From contig NC_063438.1 of assembly GCF_020379485.1 (NCBI RefSeq), positions 4,856,024-4,920,023 on the forward strand: 64,000 nt of DNA. Reading direction: 5' to 3'. The notes under the pieces were generated by a model that had not been told where the DNA came from, made no database searches, and was given only the letters and a program-made list of their open reading frames with translations. This document shows positions 46,177 to 60,551 of this stretch, one piece after another (the first letter of the stretch is position 1; the number at the start of each line of letters is the position of its first letter). This stretch comes from Brassica napus. Taxonomy: Eukaryota; Streptophyta; Magnoliopsida; Brassicales; Brassicaceae. A program made the position numbers and the translations under genes.

Positions 46177-46748
46177 CTAGGTGAAGATCCGCGCTTTGCG
46201 CGGGATGAAGGCGCGAAATAAATATTATATATATACAAATTAATTTTACATATTATTATTTATTGTGTTTATTACGTATTATGAAATAATAATATTAAAT
46301 AATTGAGAAGCGAATAACTATTATGTATATAATTAAATTTGAATAATCACATAAATAAAAATAATTTCTCTCGTTCATTTACAATATTTTTTATTGGTAA
46401 ATAATAAAAAAACAATCATTTTATTTATTTTATATGTTATATAATTAAATTTAAATGATATTGACATAGATATATTTTATATTTTAATATGGATATTTAT
46501 TAATTGAAGCTTCCAACTCATATAATTTTATTAACATTTGTATATTTATTATACCAAAAAAGATTAAACCATAAATCACAAACCTTTCCATGTGAGATTT
46601 TAATAATTTTTAGTAATTTATAATCATGTTTAAAAATTCAATATAAATTTCAAAATTAAAATATTATGGTCTCAATACTTTTGCATTGAAAATTTTCAAA
46701 TTAACATATTTATGTATTTTTATATGGTATATAGTTTAATTTTAATAA

Positions 46749-46779
<31 letters not shown>

Positions 46780-47292
46780 TTAATCTGAATATCTATTAAA
46801 TGAAACTTATTATTCATATAATTTTATAATGATTTGTATCTTGTTATAACAAAAAGTTAAATCATTGATCACAAATTTTTTAATATGAAACTTTTAGCAT
46901 TATTACTAATTTATAGTTGTTTTAAAAAATTCAAAATGTAAGAAAAAAAATTTAAGCTTTTTATTATATAATTAATGTGATTGTTTAGTTTCTTTTAAGA
47001 ATATAAAATATAAAAAATTATGAAGGATACAAAATATTGTTATCAAATCTTTTATTATTCAAAATCATTAATTGTTATTTATATGTTAATCATATTAGAT
47101 AATTTCGTAGTTTTTATTTAAGAAAATATAATATTTTTTGTACACTACTAATAAATTTTATATTTGGTTTAATAAAAAATATAATATATATTTAGATAGA
47201 CTAACTAATTTTTCTAAAGATTTTAAAAATCATTCTAGTGATTATACGTAACTAAAAAATAGTGTAATGTTTATCGATTAATATATAAAGGA
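46177..47292 (-). mobile_element. non-autonomous Helitron, 1.1 kb
   Basis: Read on the minus strand, the 3-prime end has hairpin CCCGCGCAAAGCGCGG, a short spacer, then CTAG (46177-46180) followed by T. The 5-prime end is A/TCCTTTATATATTAATCG at 47292. The body is AT-rich with a (TA)n run (about 46756-46780) and no frames. Confidence 0.8.
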
Positions 47293-47742
47293 TACCAACG
47301 ATTCTGGTTACAACTCCACAATCTTATATGCAATTTGGTTTGAGTGTCTCACTAGTCTTCTTCACACAGTGTCACAAATCTGACCTTTGGTTTGCATTCG
47401 AACCAATCAAGCCCATCGAACAGGTTTACCGACAAAACCCAACGTCTGTCATTGGAGATAATAAGAATAAAGCCGAAATAATAAGAATAAAGCCGAAATC
47501 AGAATATAAAAAAAAAGGCTGCTCTCTCTCATAGAGGCAGAGAGAGCTATCTCAGGTCTCTTACAAAAAGTAAAGCAACTTTCTCCCCAAAAAGGGTTCA
47601 AACCATAAACATAAGGAAAAAAAAACAGAGAAAACAGAACCAAACGTAAAATGTTTTATTTAAGCAAAATGAGCAAACACAACTCTCATCTTCTTCTCGT
47701 CACAAAGAGAGACCACTTTGCTACTAAAAAGGTGGCACTTGT
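47293..47742. other. 3-prime flank of enolase
   Basis: No gene supported. It includes a perfect 20-bp tandem repeat (aataataagaataaagccga, about 47458-47500). The part beyond about 47640 is probably enolase 3-prime UTR. Confidence 0.55.
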
Positions 47743-50575
<2,833 letters not shown>

Positions 50576-50675
50576 GGTTCGAGAGTAGATCTAGCGAAGA
50601 CGATAGGAGGCGATGAGTACGAGAGGGTTCAGTGAAACGGTTACAGTAGATGATGAATCGGGTGGTCTGGTTTGA

Positions 50676-50683
50676 TATATAAA
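50676..50683 (-). promoter_or_regulatory. enolase TATA box
   Basis: TTTATATATC on the minus strand lies about 100 bases before the ATG at 50575, a normal spacing for a highly expressed housekeeping gene with a short leader. Confidence 0.55.
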
Positions 50684-51048
50684 GAGGAATCGAGTAAGGG
50701 AGAGCCGTTGGATTGTTTTAATATGAACCGTTGGATGATGAGTTAGGTTCCAAAGAAGATGACAAAACGATGTGCTGCACGTCTTTTGCAAACCAGGAAA
50801 GGTTTTTCTTTTTTTCCTTTGCTCCTTGTCCAAGTAATCGAATATTCGACTAGCTTTTTTCTTTCCACTGAAATTTCATGCGTCGAATATTCGGCTAGTT
50901 TTACAACTCTAGAAACAAATTAAAGGCAAATCAATATTTGGGTCTTGATTTTATTCCATTTTTGATTTATGTGTAGTTTCCTCTCTCTCTTTTTTGTTAG
51001 CATGTTTCATATCGTTTTTATAGCTAAGAAATATATTTTTCAACATCG

Positions 51049-51338
51049 TTTTTTTTTTTTTGGTAAAATGTTAATATTATACCATTTTCAGTTTTTCACA
51101 ATGTTGAAACAACTTATTACACAGAAAGAAAACAACAACAACACAACTCAAAAAGAAAACACAAGAGCCAACAATAGTAGAACACCTCAAGGTGGTCGGT
51201 AGGAGGTGAAATAAAGAAGCAGGAGCGATGGGCCGTCTGAAGGAGTAGCTGGAAATGATAACAGCCGGTCACGGAGAAGCCTGTCCACAGCCAGATGGGT
51301 TTGTCTTCAGCTAGTTGACACAGAAGTGAAGATTCCAT
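51049..51338 (-). mobile_element. 5-prime-truncated LINE (L1-like) fragment
   Basis: A 290-bp insert is bracketed by TTTTTCAACATCG at 51036-51048 and 51339-51351. On the minus strand it ends in CATTTTACC followed by a poly-A run, and it contains a short open frame (MESSLLCQLAEDKPIWLWTG and onward) resembling LINE 3-prime sequence. This is the pattern of target-primed reverse transcription. Confidence 0.75.
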
Positions 51339-51660
51339 TTTTTCAACATCGTTTTTATAGCTAAGGTGATTTTATTCCATTTTCAATTATGTGTGTGTTT
51401 CCTCTCTCTTTTTTTTTTTAGCATGTTTCATATCGTTTCCATAGCTAAGAAATATATTTTTCAATATCGTTTTTTATAGCTAAGAAATAAGTATATTTTT
51501 CAACATCGTTTTATGTTAAAACTTCACAAGTCTTCTGCTGTATTTTTCGTATTGGGCTTTTTGTGCTCGCTCATAAACCTCTGTAATCAAACACAACAAT
51601 TCAATATTTTAGCCCAAAATTACAGGCCATTTAGTATAACTGTTAAAAGGCGGACATCAC

Positions 51661-51704
51661 AACAATAGTAAAAGGTTACCTACCAAAAACAATAGTAAAA
51701 GGTT
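51661..51704. repeat. micro-insertion ACCTACCAAA with 17-bp flanking repeats
   Basis: AACAATAGTAAAAGGTT occurs at 51661-51677 and 51688-51704 around only ten bases, which end in ACCAAA like the tail junction of the LINE fragment nearby. Confidence 0.7.
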
Positions 51705-51887
51705 TCGAGTCTTTTTGACTAACACACCATTGGATGCCCTTGGAATAATAGAATCTACAACTCAGTATCCAATGAGCCGCAAAAGGTTAATTTAATAGGA
51801 TTTGATTTGACCTCGTGAAAGTAAACTTGACATGACTTTGACTCTATAAAAATACATCATAGTTTGTTGATCATAATCAGAATAACA

Positions 51888-53113
51888 ATGGCTGATGAAC
51901 AGAACAAGAAGAGCATCGTTGTTGCACCCGAAGATGAGTCCACATGTGACAAAGAAGAAGCAGAACAGGAGACAGAACTGAGTTCTATTCTGGATAAACT
52001 TAGTTTAGAACCTAAGAAAGAGAAGCAGAAGAAGAAACTATTGGTCTTAAGTCTGAGTGGTCTACTTCTTCATAGAGTTCATCGAAGAACTTACCGCAAA
52101 ACTCCCAAGAACAGATCTCCTGATGCTTCTTGTGGCCCAAACCTAGGTAATATATGTTTTTTAATTTCCAATTTTATTATTTTTAATCTACTAATTATAT
52201 TTGTTTTGTTTAGTGTATAAGAGGCCATTTGCTGAAGAGTTCATGAAGTTTATTCTCGAGAGATTTGAAGTTGGGATTTGGTCCTCTGCTTGCGAGTTAG
52301 TCTCTCTTCATTTTTCCATCTCTTAAAATTCAAATTAATTTTCATTTTAATATGTTTGATTCCTTATGGTTTTTGTCTTATAGGAAAAATGTTGATATAG
52401 TTCTAAACATTGTTCTTGAAAATCTTCAAGATAATCTTCTTTTTGTGTGGGTAAGACTTTTATGATATTTGTCTTTTGAACAAAAAAAAGACTTATGATA
52501 TATATGTGAGTATGTGTTCATATTTAAGCATTTGTTGATATACTCTTTTGCTATAGGACCAAGAAGAGTGTACTGACAGTGGAAGTACGACATTACATAA
52601 CAGTGATAAACCTATGTTTTTCAAGGATCTCTCTAAAGTGTTTAAGTACTTCAAAGGCTTCTCTGCTTCAAACACTATCTTCATCGATGATGAACCATAC
52701 AAAGCTCTTCTTAATCCTGTAAAATTACTTTCGATGTAATGTTATTTACTAGTTTAGTTTTTGCTCCTTGCTTGATCTTTATGTGAATGCATGCAGGACA
52801 ATACAGGTGTGTTCCCAGTGAGTTACGATCCTACAGACAAGAACGATGACTTTCTTGGTATATGATCGTTTTATCTTAACTTTTGACGTTTCCATGTCTT
52901 GTCTTTTTTGGTTATGATTGGTTTGGTTTTTTGATCCTGTTAGATCCAGAAGGAGAGTTCTGTTCTTACTTGGATGATATCGCAAGTTCACCGGATGTTC
53001 AAGATTACGTTAAGGAGCATTCTTTTGGCCAGCCCATGATTGATTCTTCTCATCCGGACTGGTCTTTCTACAGCAAAGTCATAAAGGATTATTACCTTGC
53101 ATATGTCTGTTAG
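51888..53113 (+). CDS. HAD/FCP1-like (SCP-type) protein with altered motif I
   Basis: Six exons: 51888-52146, 52214-52295, 52384-52450, 52557-52718, 52797-52857, 52944-53113; 266 residues, all junctions in frame. The order fits the FCP1/SCP-like HAD family: a Lys-rich N-terminus, a motif I region KKKLLVLSLSGLLLHR near residues 50-65, YKRPFAEEFMKFILERFEVG, the motif II-like IWSSACEKNVD, KDLSKVFKYF, and IFIDDEPYKALLNP. In active members motif I reads DxDxT/DxN; here both aspartates are serine (LSLSG), so nucleophile and general acid/base are missing. The protein is probably a non-catalytic or pseudo-phosphatase. Position next to enolase matches At2g36540. It is divergent from the enolase gene, and the third intron carries a micro-insertion. 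Confidence 0.85.
52454..52500. repeat. micro-insertion in a HAD-like intron
   Basis: AGACTTTTATGATA (52454-52467) and AGACTTATGATA (52489-52500) bracket about 21 bases with tcttttgaac and an A run. The flanks differ by a small indel. Confidence 0.55.
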
Positions 53114-53591
53114 TCTAGTTTTATTAATATTTACTCTGTTCTTTAGCTTACTATTGAGTATTGAACACATTTCTAGTAAGAATGTTGAACATGAACACAT
53201 TCTGTTTTCCTTTTCAATTATTTAATCATCTCAAATGTTTTGTTTAAGTTTTAGTAGAGTTAATGATTTTCTGAGATCAAGCGAAAATGAGTTTTAGTCC
53301 ACTGGATTATAACAAAGTGATGATGAAGGCTAAAAAAAAAATATTTTTACCATAAAAATGTTCAAAAGATAAAGGATTATAGTAACACTGAAAATATAAC
53401 TAAAACCACATAATGTCTTGTTTTGCATTTTGCTAGCATCAATGGAGTCTTGTACTCTCCAAATAAACGTTTGTAAGGATCTAATTGACTTAAATTCGGA
53501 TGAGAGTACACGTTAAGTTCAGATCTTAACTTTTCATCAAAAGACAAACGGGATATATGTGTAATACCTATACCCAAACTAAAGAACAAGT
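53114..53591. other. spacer
   Basis: No gene seen between the HAD-like stop and tRNA-Arg; the start is presumably 3-prime UTR. Confidence 0.6.
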
Positions 53592-53664
53592 GCGCCCGTG
53601 GCCTAATGGATAAGGCGTTTGACTTCTAATCAAACGATTGTGGGTTCGAGTCCCACCGGGCGTG
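53592..53664 (+). tRNA. tRNA-Arg (UCU)
   Basis: The 73-base gene shows acceptor GCGCCCG pairing with CGGGCGT, D-arm GGCCTAATGGATAAGGC, anticodon arm TTTGACTTCTAATCAAA with TCT in the loop, and T-arm GTGGGTTCGAGTCCCAC, with discriminator G. No intron and no encoded CCA. Confidence 0.95.
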
Positions 53665-53931
53665 TTATTATTTTCATTTTGTTTTCTCCTTCTCACCATC
53701 CAGCACACATGCACACTTTCTCTCAATCGCTATGGCTCTTCAGCATCACGGTAAAGATTTTAGCAACATTTTGTCGTGTTGGTTCTTGATTATCAGATTT
53801 TGCCAGCTTCTTGAATCTTTGAGGAATGCTGTTTGAGAACAATTCTTGAAAGCTTGCATGAGTAGTGTTATTAGTTTAATTAGTGGTCCCTCTCAGCTTT
53901 GATTGATGGTTAGCGTAATGTTTTGAACTTG

Positions 53932-53976
53932 AAAACATAAAAGAACCAAAGTTAAAAAAAAAAACATAAAAGAACC
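53932..53976. repeat. micro-insertion AAAGTTA(n) with 16-bp flanking repeats
   Basis: AAAACATAAAAGAACC occurs at 53932-53947 and 53961-53976 around a 13-base insert of aaagtt plus an A run. Confidence 0.7.
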
Positions 53977-55512
53977 GGTGTTTGCTTTTGCATCTGTCAA
54001 AGTTTCGATGCTGTTTTTTTTATTCTTCTCGGCTTTGGCAGGTTCCATGTTGTAGCAAACCACAGCAGATTTGGTGTATAGTAGACGGGATGGTGGAAGA
54101 AGGAGATGTACATCAACACTTTTTGCATATACGATATATACTTGGAAGGTAGAAACTGTTTGTCATCTTGATTTGGTTCGTGAATTAGGTTATAGTAAAT
54201 AGCATTGTAAATTAGATCGAGTTTGTTGTTTTTACTTCATACTCCGTTTGGTTCAAGATTCAAGGTGTTTCTAATCCAAGAAAGTGATGTGAAATAAATC
54301 ATTATTCAACACACTCATTTGTCCCACATAACATGATACTGAAAGGACACAACTAAGGAGATACAAGTGGGTACAATACTAATAGGCCTAAATACTAGTA
54401 GTACAAGTTGTGAGAAGCTTGAAAACTGAAATAGATTGGGTTTGACTTATCTAACCTGAAAGACTACAAGGGTCTTGTACTCTTGTTCAATGGCCAGGAC
54501 CATTTCTTTTCTCTGAAAGGGACCATTAGTATTAATTGTTACACAACGTGTATTCTTGTTACTCGAATGTTCATTATCCTATTGAATGCTTGTTTTGATT
54601 ATTTTTCACCATGGATATTGGCAGGCCCTAGCAAGTAAAGCATTAGCTTTAGGCCACAAGATATATAGCCAATTTTAGGGCCACAGTTCATGGAATAGTA
54701 GTTTGGTCCATAGGTTAATTAGTTTGATTAGTCTTCCACATTACCACTCTTCGATCCTCTTCTTGACACGAACATATTTTCAGTTTTGTCATACTCAATG
54801 ATTTTATGCATTTGTATTATTGGTATTAATGATTATGTGTCACTATATATTATTGGTATTTGTATAAAAGGCCACAAAGTTTTAATAATGCTTTAGGCCA
54901 CCTTAAGTTATGGGACGGCACTGGATATTGGAGACAATGACAATTTCGACTTAAATTACCAAAAAGCTAATAATGGCAAAAGGAAGGAAAGTCAGACTAT
55001 GTCTTCACCGGTTTGGCACTTGGCAGTCTCAAGTACATGTTAAAAGAAACTTACAGATTTCACAGTGTTCTCTTCTATTTAGCAAGTATATATATATTTC
55101 AAAAACCATTGACCGTTGGTTTTGGTTTTTAACGAACATGGAGTTTTATCGGTGTAACTAGCAGAGAAAGTCGAGCTAGAAAGAAATGAAATGTGCTTCT
55201 GCTTTATACTAAAATCTTCACCTATGACACAGAGACACACACGCGCATTACTCTTTCTCTCTCTATTGAGCTTCCGTTCTATATAGCTATAGGGTTTACA
55301 TTTATCATTATGGTTTTTAGTTTTTACCATTTACTCACTCTATTTATTACCTTTTTCTAGCTCAATTAATTAGATCGTGACCATCTCCAATCCCAAAGGA
55401 ACTGCAACATATTGAAATGAATCCAATAGATTTTTTTTTTGGAAAAATCTTTTTACATTAATAATTCAATAGGTTAACTCGCCTCATCTATGTAATCAGC
55501 CGTGTTACTCCT

Positions 55513-55553
55513 TTGTTCAATATAATCTTTTTGGTAAAATTGTTCAATATAAT
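55513..55553. repeat. micro-insertion CTTTTTGGTAAAA with 14-bp flanking repeats
   Basis: TTGTTCAATATAAT occurs at 55513-55526 and 55540-55553 around a 13-base insert. On the minus strand the insert is TTTTACC plus an A run, the same end as the LINE fragment at 51049-51338. Confidence 0.75.
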
Positions 55554-56031
55554 ATATAAGCTACTTGTGTAAAAAAAGATTAACAATTCAATAGGGTTTA
55601 CCATTTCATGAATCTACATTTGTTTTTATTTAAGCCTTTATACACCCCAAATCCATATGGAACTCAATGTTGGATTGACATTATAGTTTCATGTCTTTAA
55701 ATTCTGATTTTGTCCGGATAAGCTAATAAAGAATTAAGTTTTCACATTTGAAATGCCATATAGTGTTAGTGGTTTGTTTTAGTGCTTTAATTTCTAGCTT
55801 GATCCAACAATATAAACTCTCGTAACGATCATGATAACTGTTAATATAGTGGTAAGAGCATCTCTTCCTCTATTTTCCTTTTCTCTCATAGAAGAACTCT
55901 AAAACAGAAATATGTTTCTCACCGATGTATAAATACATTTTTATTTTAAAATCTATTTTTTTTTATATATTTTTTTACAACTACGTACCTTTCAGTTGTG
56001 AAATTTGAAAATTATCCCTACTTACTTAACA

Positions 56032-57950
56032 TCCTACTATATAAAAGGGACTAAATCCCTACTTTCTAAGCCTTGCCACATGGGCAAAATATTGTGAACC
56101 AATCAAGATGCCATGTCATCCGGACTTGAGTTTGAGTTTAAAAAAAAATAAGCTATTTTCGGAGCCCATTCGACCCATTTCGAAGCCTATTCCCGAGCCA
56201 CTCTCTCATAAGCATAATCCCTTGTTCTAAACATCCTGTGTTAAATTTTTTTAAAACACTCATATCTTAGAAATAGTTTAGAAAATATCTTTATATAAAT
56301 GTTTTTTTCTTGAATAATATTTAACTATAATTTTTTGTATCTTCTTAACTTTTATAATAAAAATATTGTTTTCAGATAGCAACAAAATATATATGAAAAT
56401 TATCTTGTTTTTCAATTTTTGATAATTTTATTATATTATTTTAGAATCAATTATTTAATATTAATATAACATATAAATTTTATATGATTAAAATAAAATT
56501 CTTTTTAATTATATATAAAATTCATTAAGGGTATTGTTTTAATTAACACATTAGCGAATCAGTTAGAAATTAATAATAAATCAATAACCTATCTAAAAGT
56601 CTAAAACCTAATAAAATATGACAAATAAGAAAAACTAACTAAATTTTAATATAAAATAGAAATTTAATATTACTAAAATAAAATTTATTTTTTTAATATA
56701 TATATAATATTAATTAAGGGTATTTTTTTAATTAATAAATTAGTGACTTAGCTAAAAATAAATAATAAATCAATGATTTAGCTAAAACCTAATAAAAACA
56801 TGACAAATAAGCAAATTTACTAAAATTATGGATAATATGAAATATGATTGATTCTTTAATACAAAATTAAAATAAGAGTTTTGTTAAATCAAACATAAGT
56901 TTGTTGTATCGGTGTTACAAAAAAAAAACAATAATTAATAGTGTCGTAGGAATTATGTATTTTCCATTAGCGAATAAAATTGAAGCAGATTGTTGGAGGA
57001 TATCTCAACGTATAGACGAGATTATGGAGATTGATATGGGAGTTGAAGTAACGGACACAACTGTTCCTCCGCAAAGAAACGCTCTTGCTAGACATCCTGG
57101 ATAAAATGAAAGAGATATATATGAACTTGGCTTTGTGTTAATGGATGGTGACTTTCCAATGCTGTTTGGAGCAAGAGCCAATATACACGCACCAAATCAC
57201 CACTGCAAGCGGAAGCTGAAGGTTTGCTATGGGCAATGCAAGTGATACTGAAGTTTGGACACAAAGAGATAGTCTTTCAATCAACTGTGAACAACTGGTT
57301 ATACTCATTCAAAAGGAGGAAGATTGGCCTGCTTTGGACTCGGAGCTAGACGAAATACATGCTGTATCTAAATAATTTTCTGAACTTTCTATTGCTTATA
57401 TTCTTAGATCTTTAAAATTCTGTACGAATAGCCTAGCAAAAGGTGTCCGATCACGCGCATCTCGATCAGCTTTTGTAAACCCTTTTGCACCAAGTTGGCT
57501 AGCCCCACAAGTTAGCATGAGGGTGCCAAAAAAGAGAATAAAGTTGAAAGTGAAACTAAATATTCCAATGAACAAATTTATCAGAAGTTCATATTTATGT
57601 GGATGTCTATATGGGACAAACAATTTTTTTTAGACAATTATAGAATGTAGTCACGAAAAATCAATCTTAAAATATATAATTAAAAAAAAACCATTTAAAC
57701 AAATCATCAAAATTTTCAATATTACAGCAAATAAGAATATAAAGACCAACTATATTCTCTTCATGTATAATGTGTTGTGGTAAGATTCAAAAAAATTAAC
57801 TTACTTTACAGTAAGGAAAATTTAGATTTTTAATTCCAAATTTACAGTAAAAACATAACATTTTATAAAACTAAACAATTGACATAATAGTATAAAAATA
57901 TAAAAAAAAAATTAAAATACTATCCGCGCGTAGCGCGGACAAGGACCTAG
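56032..57950 (+). mobile_element. Helitron, 1.9 kb, with captured RNase H-like sequence
   Basis: The 5-prime end A/TCCTACTATATAAAAGGG at 56032 shares its opening with the Helitron at 35520. The 3-prime end has hairpin CCGCGCGTAGCGCGG (about 57924-57938) and CTAG at 57947-57950 followed by T. Part of the interior is protein-derived debris (listed separately); no RepHel helicase is present. Confidence 0.85.
57140..57520 (+). pseudogene. RNase H-like (RVT_3) fragment inside a Helitron
   Basis: Across shifting frames the sequence reads AEAEGLLWAMQVILKFGHKE, then CEQLVILIQKEEDWPALDSE, then SLAKGVRSRASRSAFVNPFA and PSWLAPQV. This is the plant RNase H-like domain found in non-LTR reverse-transcriptase genes and their domesticated relatives. 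Frameshifts and stops (for example a TAA after HAVSK) show that it is non-functional. It lies wholly within the Helitron, so capture or an earlier insertion into the element is inferred. Confidence 0.75.
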
Positions 57951-60551
57951 TATTCATAAAAGTATAATATTATTTAAACTATATTTATTATATAAAGGGT
58001 ACATTATACAAAAATAATGAAACAAAGTAGACATTATATATTATGTAAACAAAAAATTATGTCTCTATTTTGTATAAAGCATTTATATTTATCAACTAAG
58101 TATTTATTTTAGTTATAGTTATAAAAAGCTAAAAGCTTAAAGACTATTATAAAATAAAATAAAAAACTATGAATCTATAATAGATGTATAATATTTGCTG
58201 TTACATACATAAAAATATCAATTTATATTTTAGGAGAGAAAAATATACATGAATTCATATACATTCTTTTATTGTAGCATTTAGAATCAAAAATATCAAT
58301 GGGTCGAAGATGCTATAAGAAAATTGTTTGCTTTCGGCTTTTGGCGATTTAACCACAAACCTACGAGTTTGGATCTAGTTTGTCACCGTATAATTCGTTC
58401 AAAGAACGTTAAACTGCTGAAATTATTTCTCTGATCTAGTAAAAACTCTTTTCAGCATGAATATCGATGAGCTCCCTAATAATACTGCAACGGCTGGGAA
58501 AATAAGTCATGACCTTTTCTATCAAAAACATCTTAGTCTTCTGATCTAGTCTTTCAAGAGGTGCGCATAGGTTCAGATAAGCTACATTTATCTATAGGAA
58601 TACGGGAAATAGAGAGCGAGAGAGTATTAAAATGCCATCTACTTCCTCTAGCTTTGAAAAAAAAAAAGATATCAATATTGAGTCTACAGAACAATAATCT
58701 CATGAGTCATGAGCATAATTTAGTTACATATATTGCATGTTCAAAAGTTCTCGGCCTGTTTTCAAATCAAGCGCCTAAGTAGTTATCAAAGGGCCATGTA
58801 TACCAATCAACAACTTGAGTTTTTCAAGCTGGACCAGCTCGACAACATTCCAGTCGCTCACAAAGATTAATTAGTTTGATAAAGACATTTGAAAATAAAA
58901 ACACGTTGCATCAGTCTCTAATTTAACACCGGATCAGATATTTCAACATTACACAAAACTCGTAGATCGATGATACTATTTTCACAACCTAGTGAACTGT
59001 GCTCCGAATTTCTGTCAGTAATAGAATTGGACCTTTCTCAGCTCTGATCTTTCTGTTTTGAGTAGTAGCACTCCTGCAGCTTCACAGTGTTAAATAAAAG
59101 ACTATAGGGGGCCACTTACACAAATACATATAAAGAGATGAAACTGGGAGGCTATGTATATTGATTGAGAGTAGGAGTTTGAATTGGTATTTGTCAGGTC
59201 CGATTTAGAGATTGATTAAGGTAGAGAGAGTGATAGACATGTGTACAAAAGTAGAATCTGGACCATTCTCTTTTCATCTATTTTCCCTCTATATGAAACT
59301 GTTCCTTTTCTCAACTCACTGACTTCTTTAATTTTTCATATACTAATATTCACATTAACTATTTTGTCGACATTATATCGACACTAACTATTGATCACCA
59401 ATTACTTACTTTTTTCTACTTTTTTAAAAGGCTTTGAATACTCATTTTTCTATGTGATTTACCATACACGTATATGAAACACAAGTGTTAGTTTTTGTTT
59501 GTAATCCAAACACATTCTTATAAACGTCGCCAAAACTGAAGGTTATAAAATATAGAGTTTTAACTTAATTAAAGTCATCGATTCAATCCAATAATACCCC
59601 TTTAGCTTTTTTTTTTCTGAACACCAATACCCCTTTAGCTTTTTTTTTTCTGAACACCAATACCCCTTTAGCTATTATCTTAAAATCTGCAGTTGTTTCA
59701 GTACGATTCAGTTGGCATATTTTTTTTCTCATGTTTTGTTAGGGAGGAGACATGCACACGCAGAGAAACACATTTTTAGCATCTTTTGTGACAGATATCA
59801 TGTGAAAATTCTAACAACATGTAAATTCTAACTACATGTAGTTTAGCAAAAAAAAAAACTTTTATATCATTATTGAAATAATTAATAAATATTAACACAT
59901 ATTTTAACCTTTTGATTTTAGGCATAACTTTTAGTTTTTTTTTACCGTCTACTAACCAATGTAATATACATGCGATTTTATCACCCAAAATGTCCATCAA
60001 ATATTGCGATTTTGGTTTCTTAATTTTTCATTAAATTTAAAATATTTAGAATTACTCGTTGGCCCATAAAATATATCCAATAAACTATTTTATCACCCAA
60101 AATGTCAATCAAATATTGATAACTATATATGTTGTACGGCTCTGTCATCTACACTAACACTAACCACACTTTTGTTTCCTAACATGTACTTACTGCCATT
60201 AGTTGAATCCTATGTTTTTTTTTGTGTGTTAAAGCCTAAATGGAGAAAGTAGGAAACCATTCATTACTTAGCATATTTGATCTATCTCTTTACTTAACAT
60301 TCAACAGTCAACAGTCAACACTCAACAGTGACTCAATTAATTACAAGAGGTTAAAATCAGAAGACCTAGGGGGCTTTTCAACAATATTTACTTACGCAAA
60401 TACATGTAGTAACATGTCCATAAATATACACAACCTACACTCCAAGTTCCAGATCAAACCATAAGTTACTCATTTCTTTGCTTGGCTAAAACGTTGTCTC
60501 TTGGAACACATTGTTGTATGCAGAAATAGGCAAAAGAAAAAAAAAAGGAAA
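57951..60551. other. gene-poor spacer and HB22 upstream region
   Basis: No gene supported; frames at 58561-58782 and 60240-60464 have no domain. It includes the 33-bp repeat at 59593. The last several hundred bases are presumably the HB22 promoter; a tandem tcaacagtcaacagtcaaca run lies at about 60299-60325. Confidence 0.55.
59593..59673. repeat. doubled micro-insertion, 33-bp period
   Basis: AATACCCCTTTAGCT occurs three times (59593-59607, 59626-59640, 59659-59673), separated by two identical 18-base inserts of a T run plus CTGAACACC. The insert matches the T(n)GAACAC type at 11059 and 34689. A later tandem duplication of one insertion plus one flank explains the third copy. Confidence 0.8.

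Larger units (their letters stand above)
50576..51887. other. divergent spacer between enolase and HAD-like genes
   Basis: No host gene. It holds enolase promoter sequence, two copies of a short host segment (about 50948-51048 and 51365-51465), a LINE 3-prime fragment between them, and a micro-insertion at 51661. The final part is the HAD-like promoter (tctataaaaata near 51843-51854 resembles a TATA box). Confidence 0.6.
53665..56031. other. long gene-poor spacer
   Basis: No protein gene supported. A short spliced-looking frame begins at about 53732 (atggctcttcagcatcacg/gtaaag) with an acceptor near 54040 (ggcag/gttcc), but it stops after about ten codons, so it could at best be a noncoding transcript. 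Two micro-insertions (53932, 55513) lie here. From memory, Arabidopsis carries several genes in this interval (about At2g36550 to At2g36600); none is recognisable. Confidence 0.55.

Noticed and set aside
53732..54060. Spliced start-like frame after tRNA-Arg (MALQHH..)
   Set aside because: It reaches a stop about ten codons in, directly after the acceptor; no protein gene can be supported.
55430..55475. Poly-T ggaaaaatc between ccaatag and ttcaatag
   Set aside because: The flanking match is too short and imperfect to call a target duplication.
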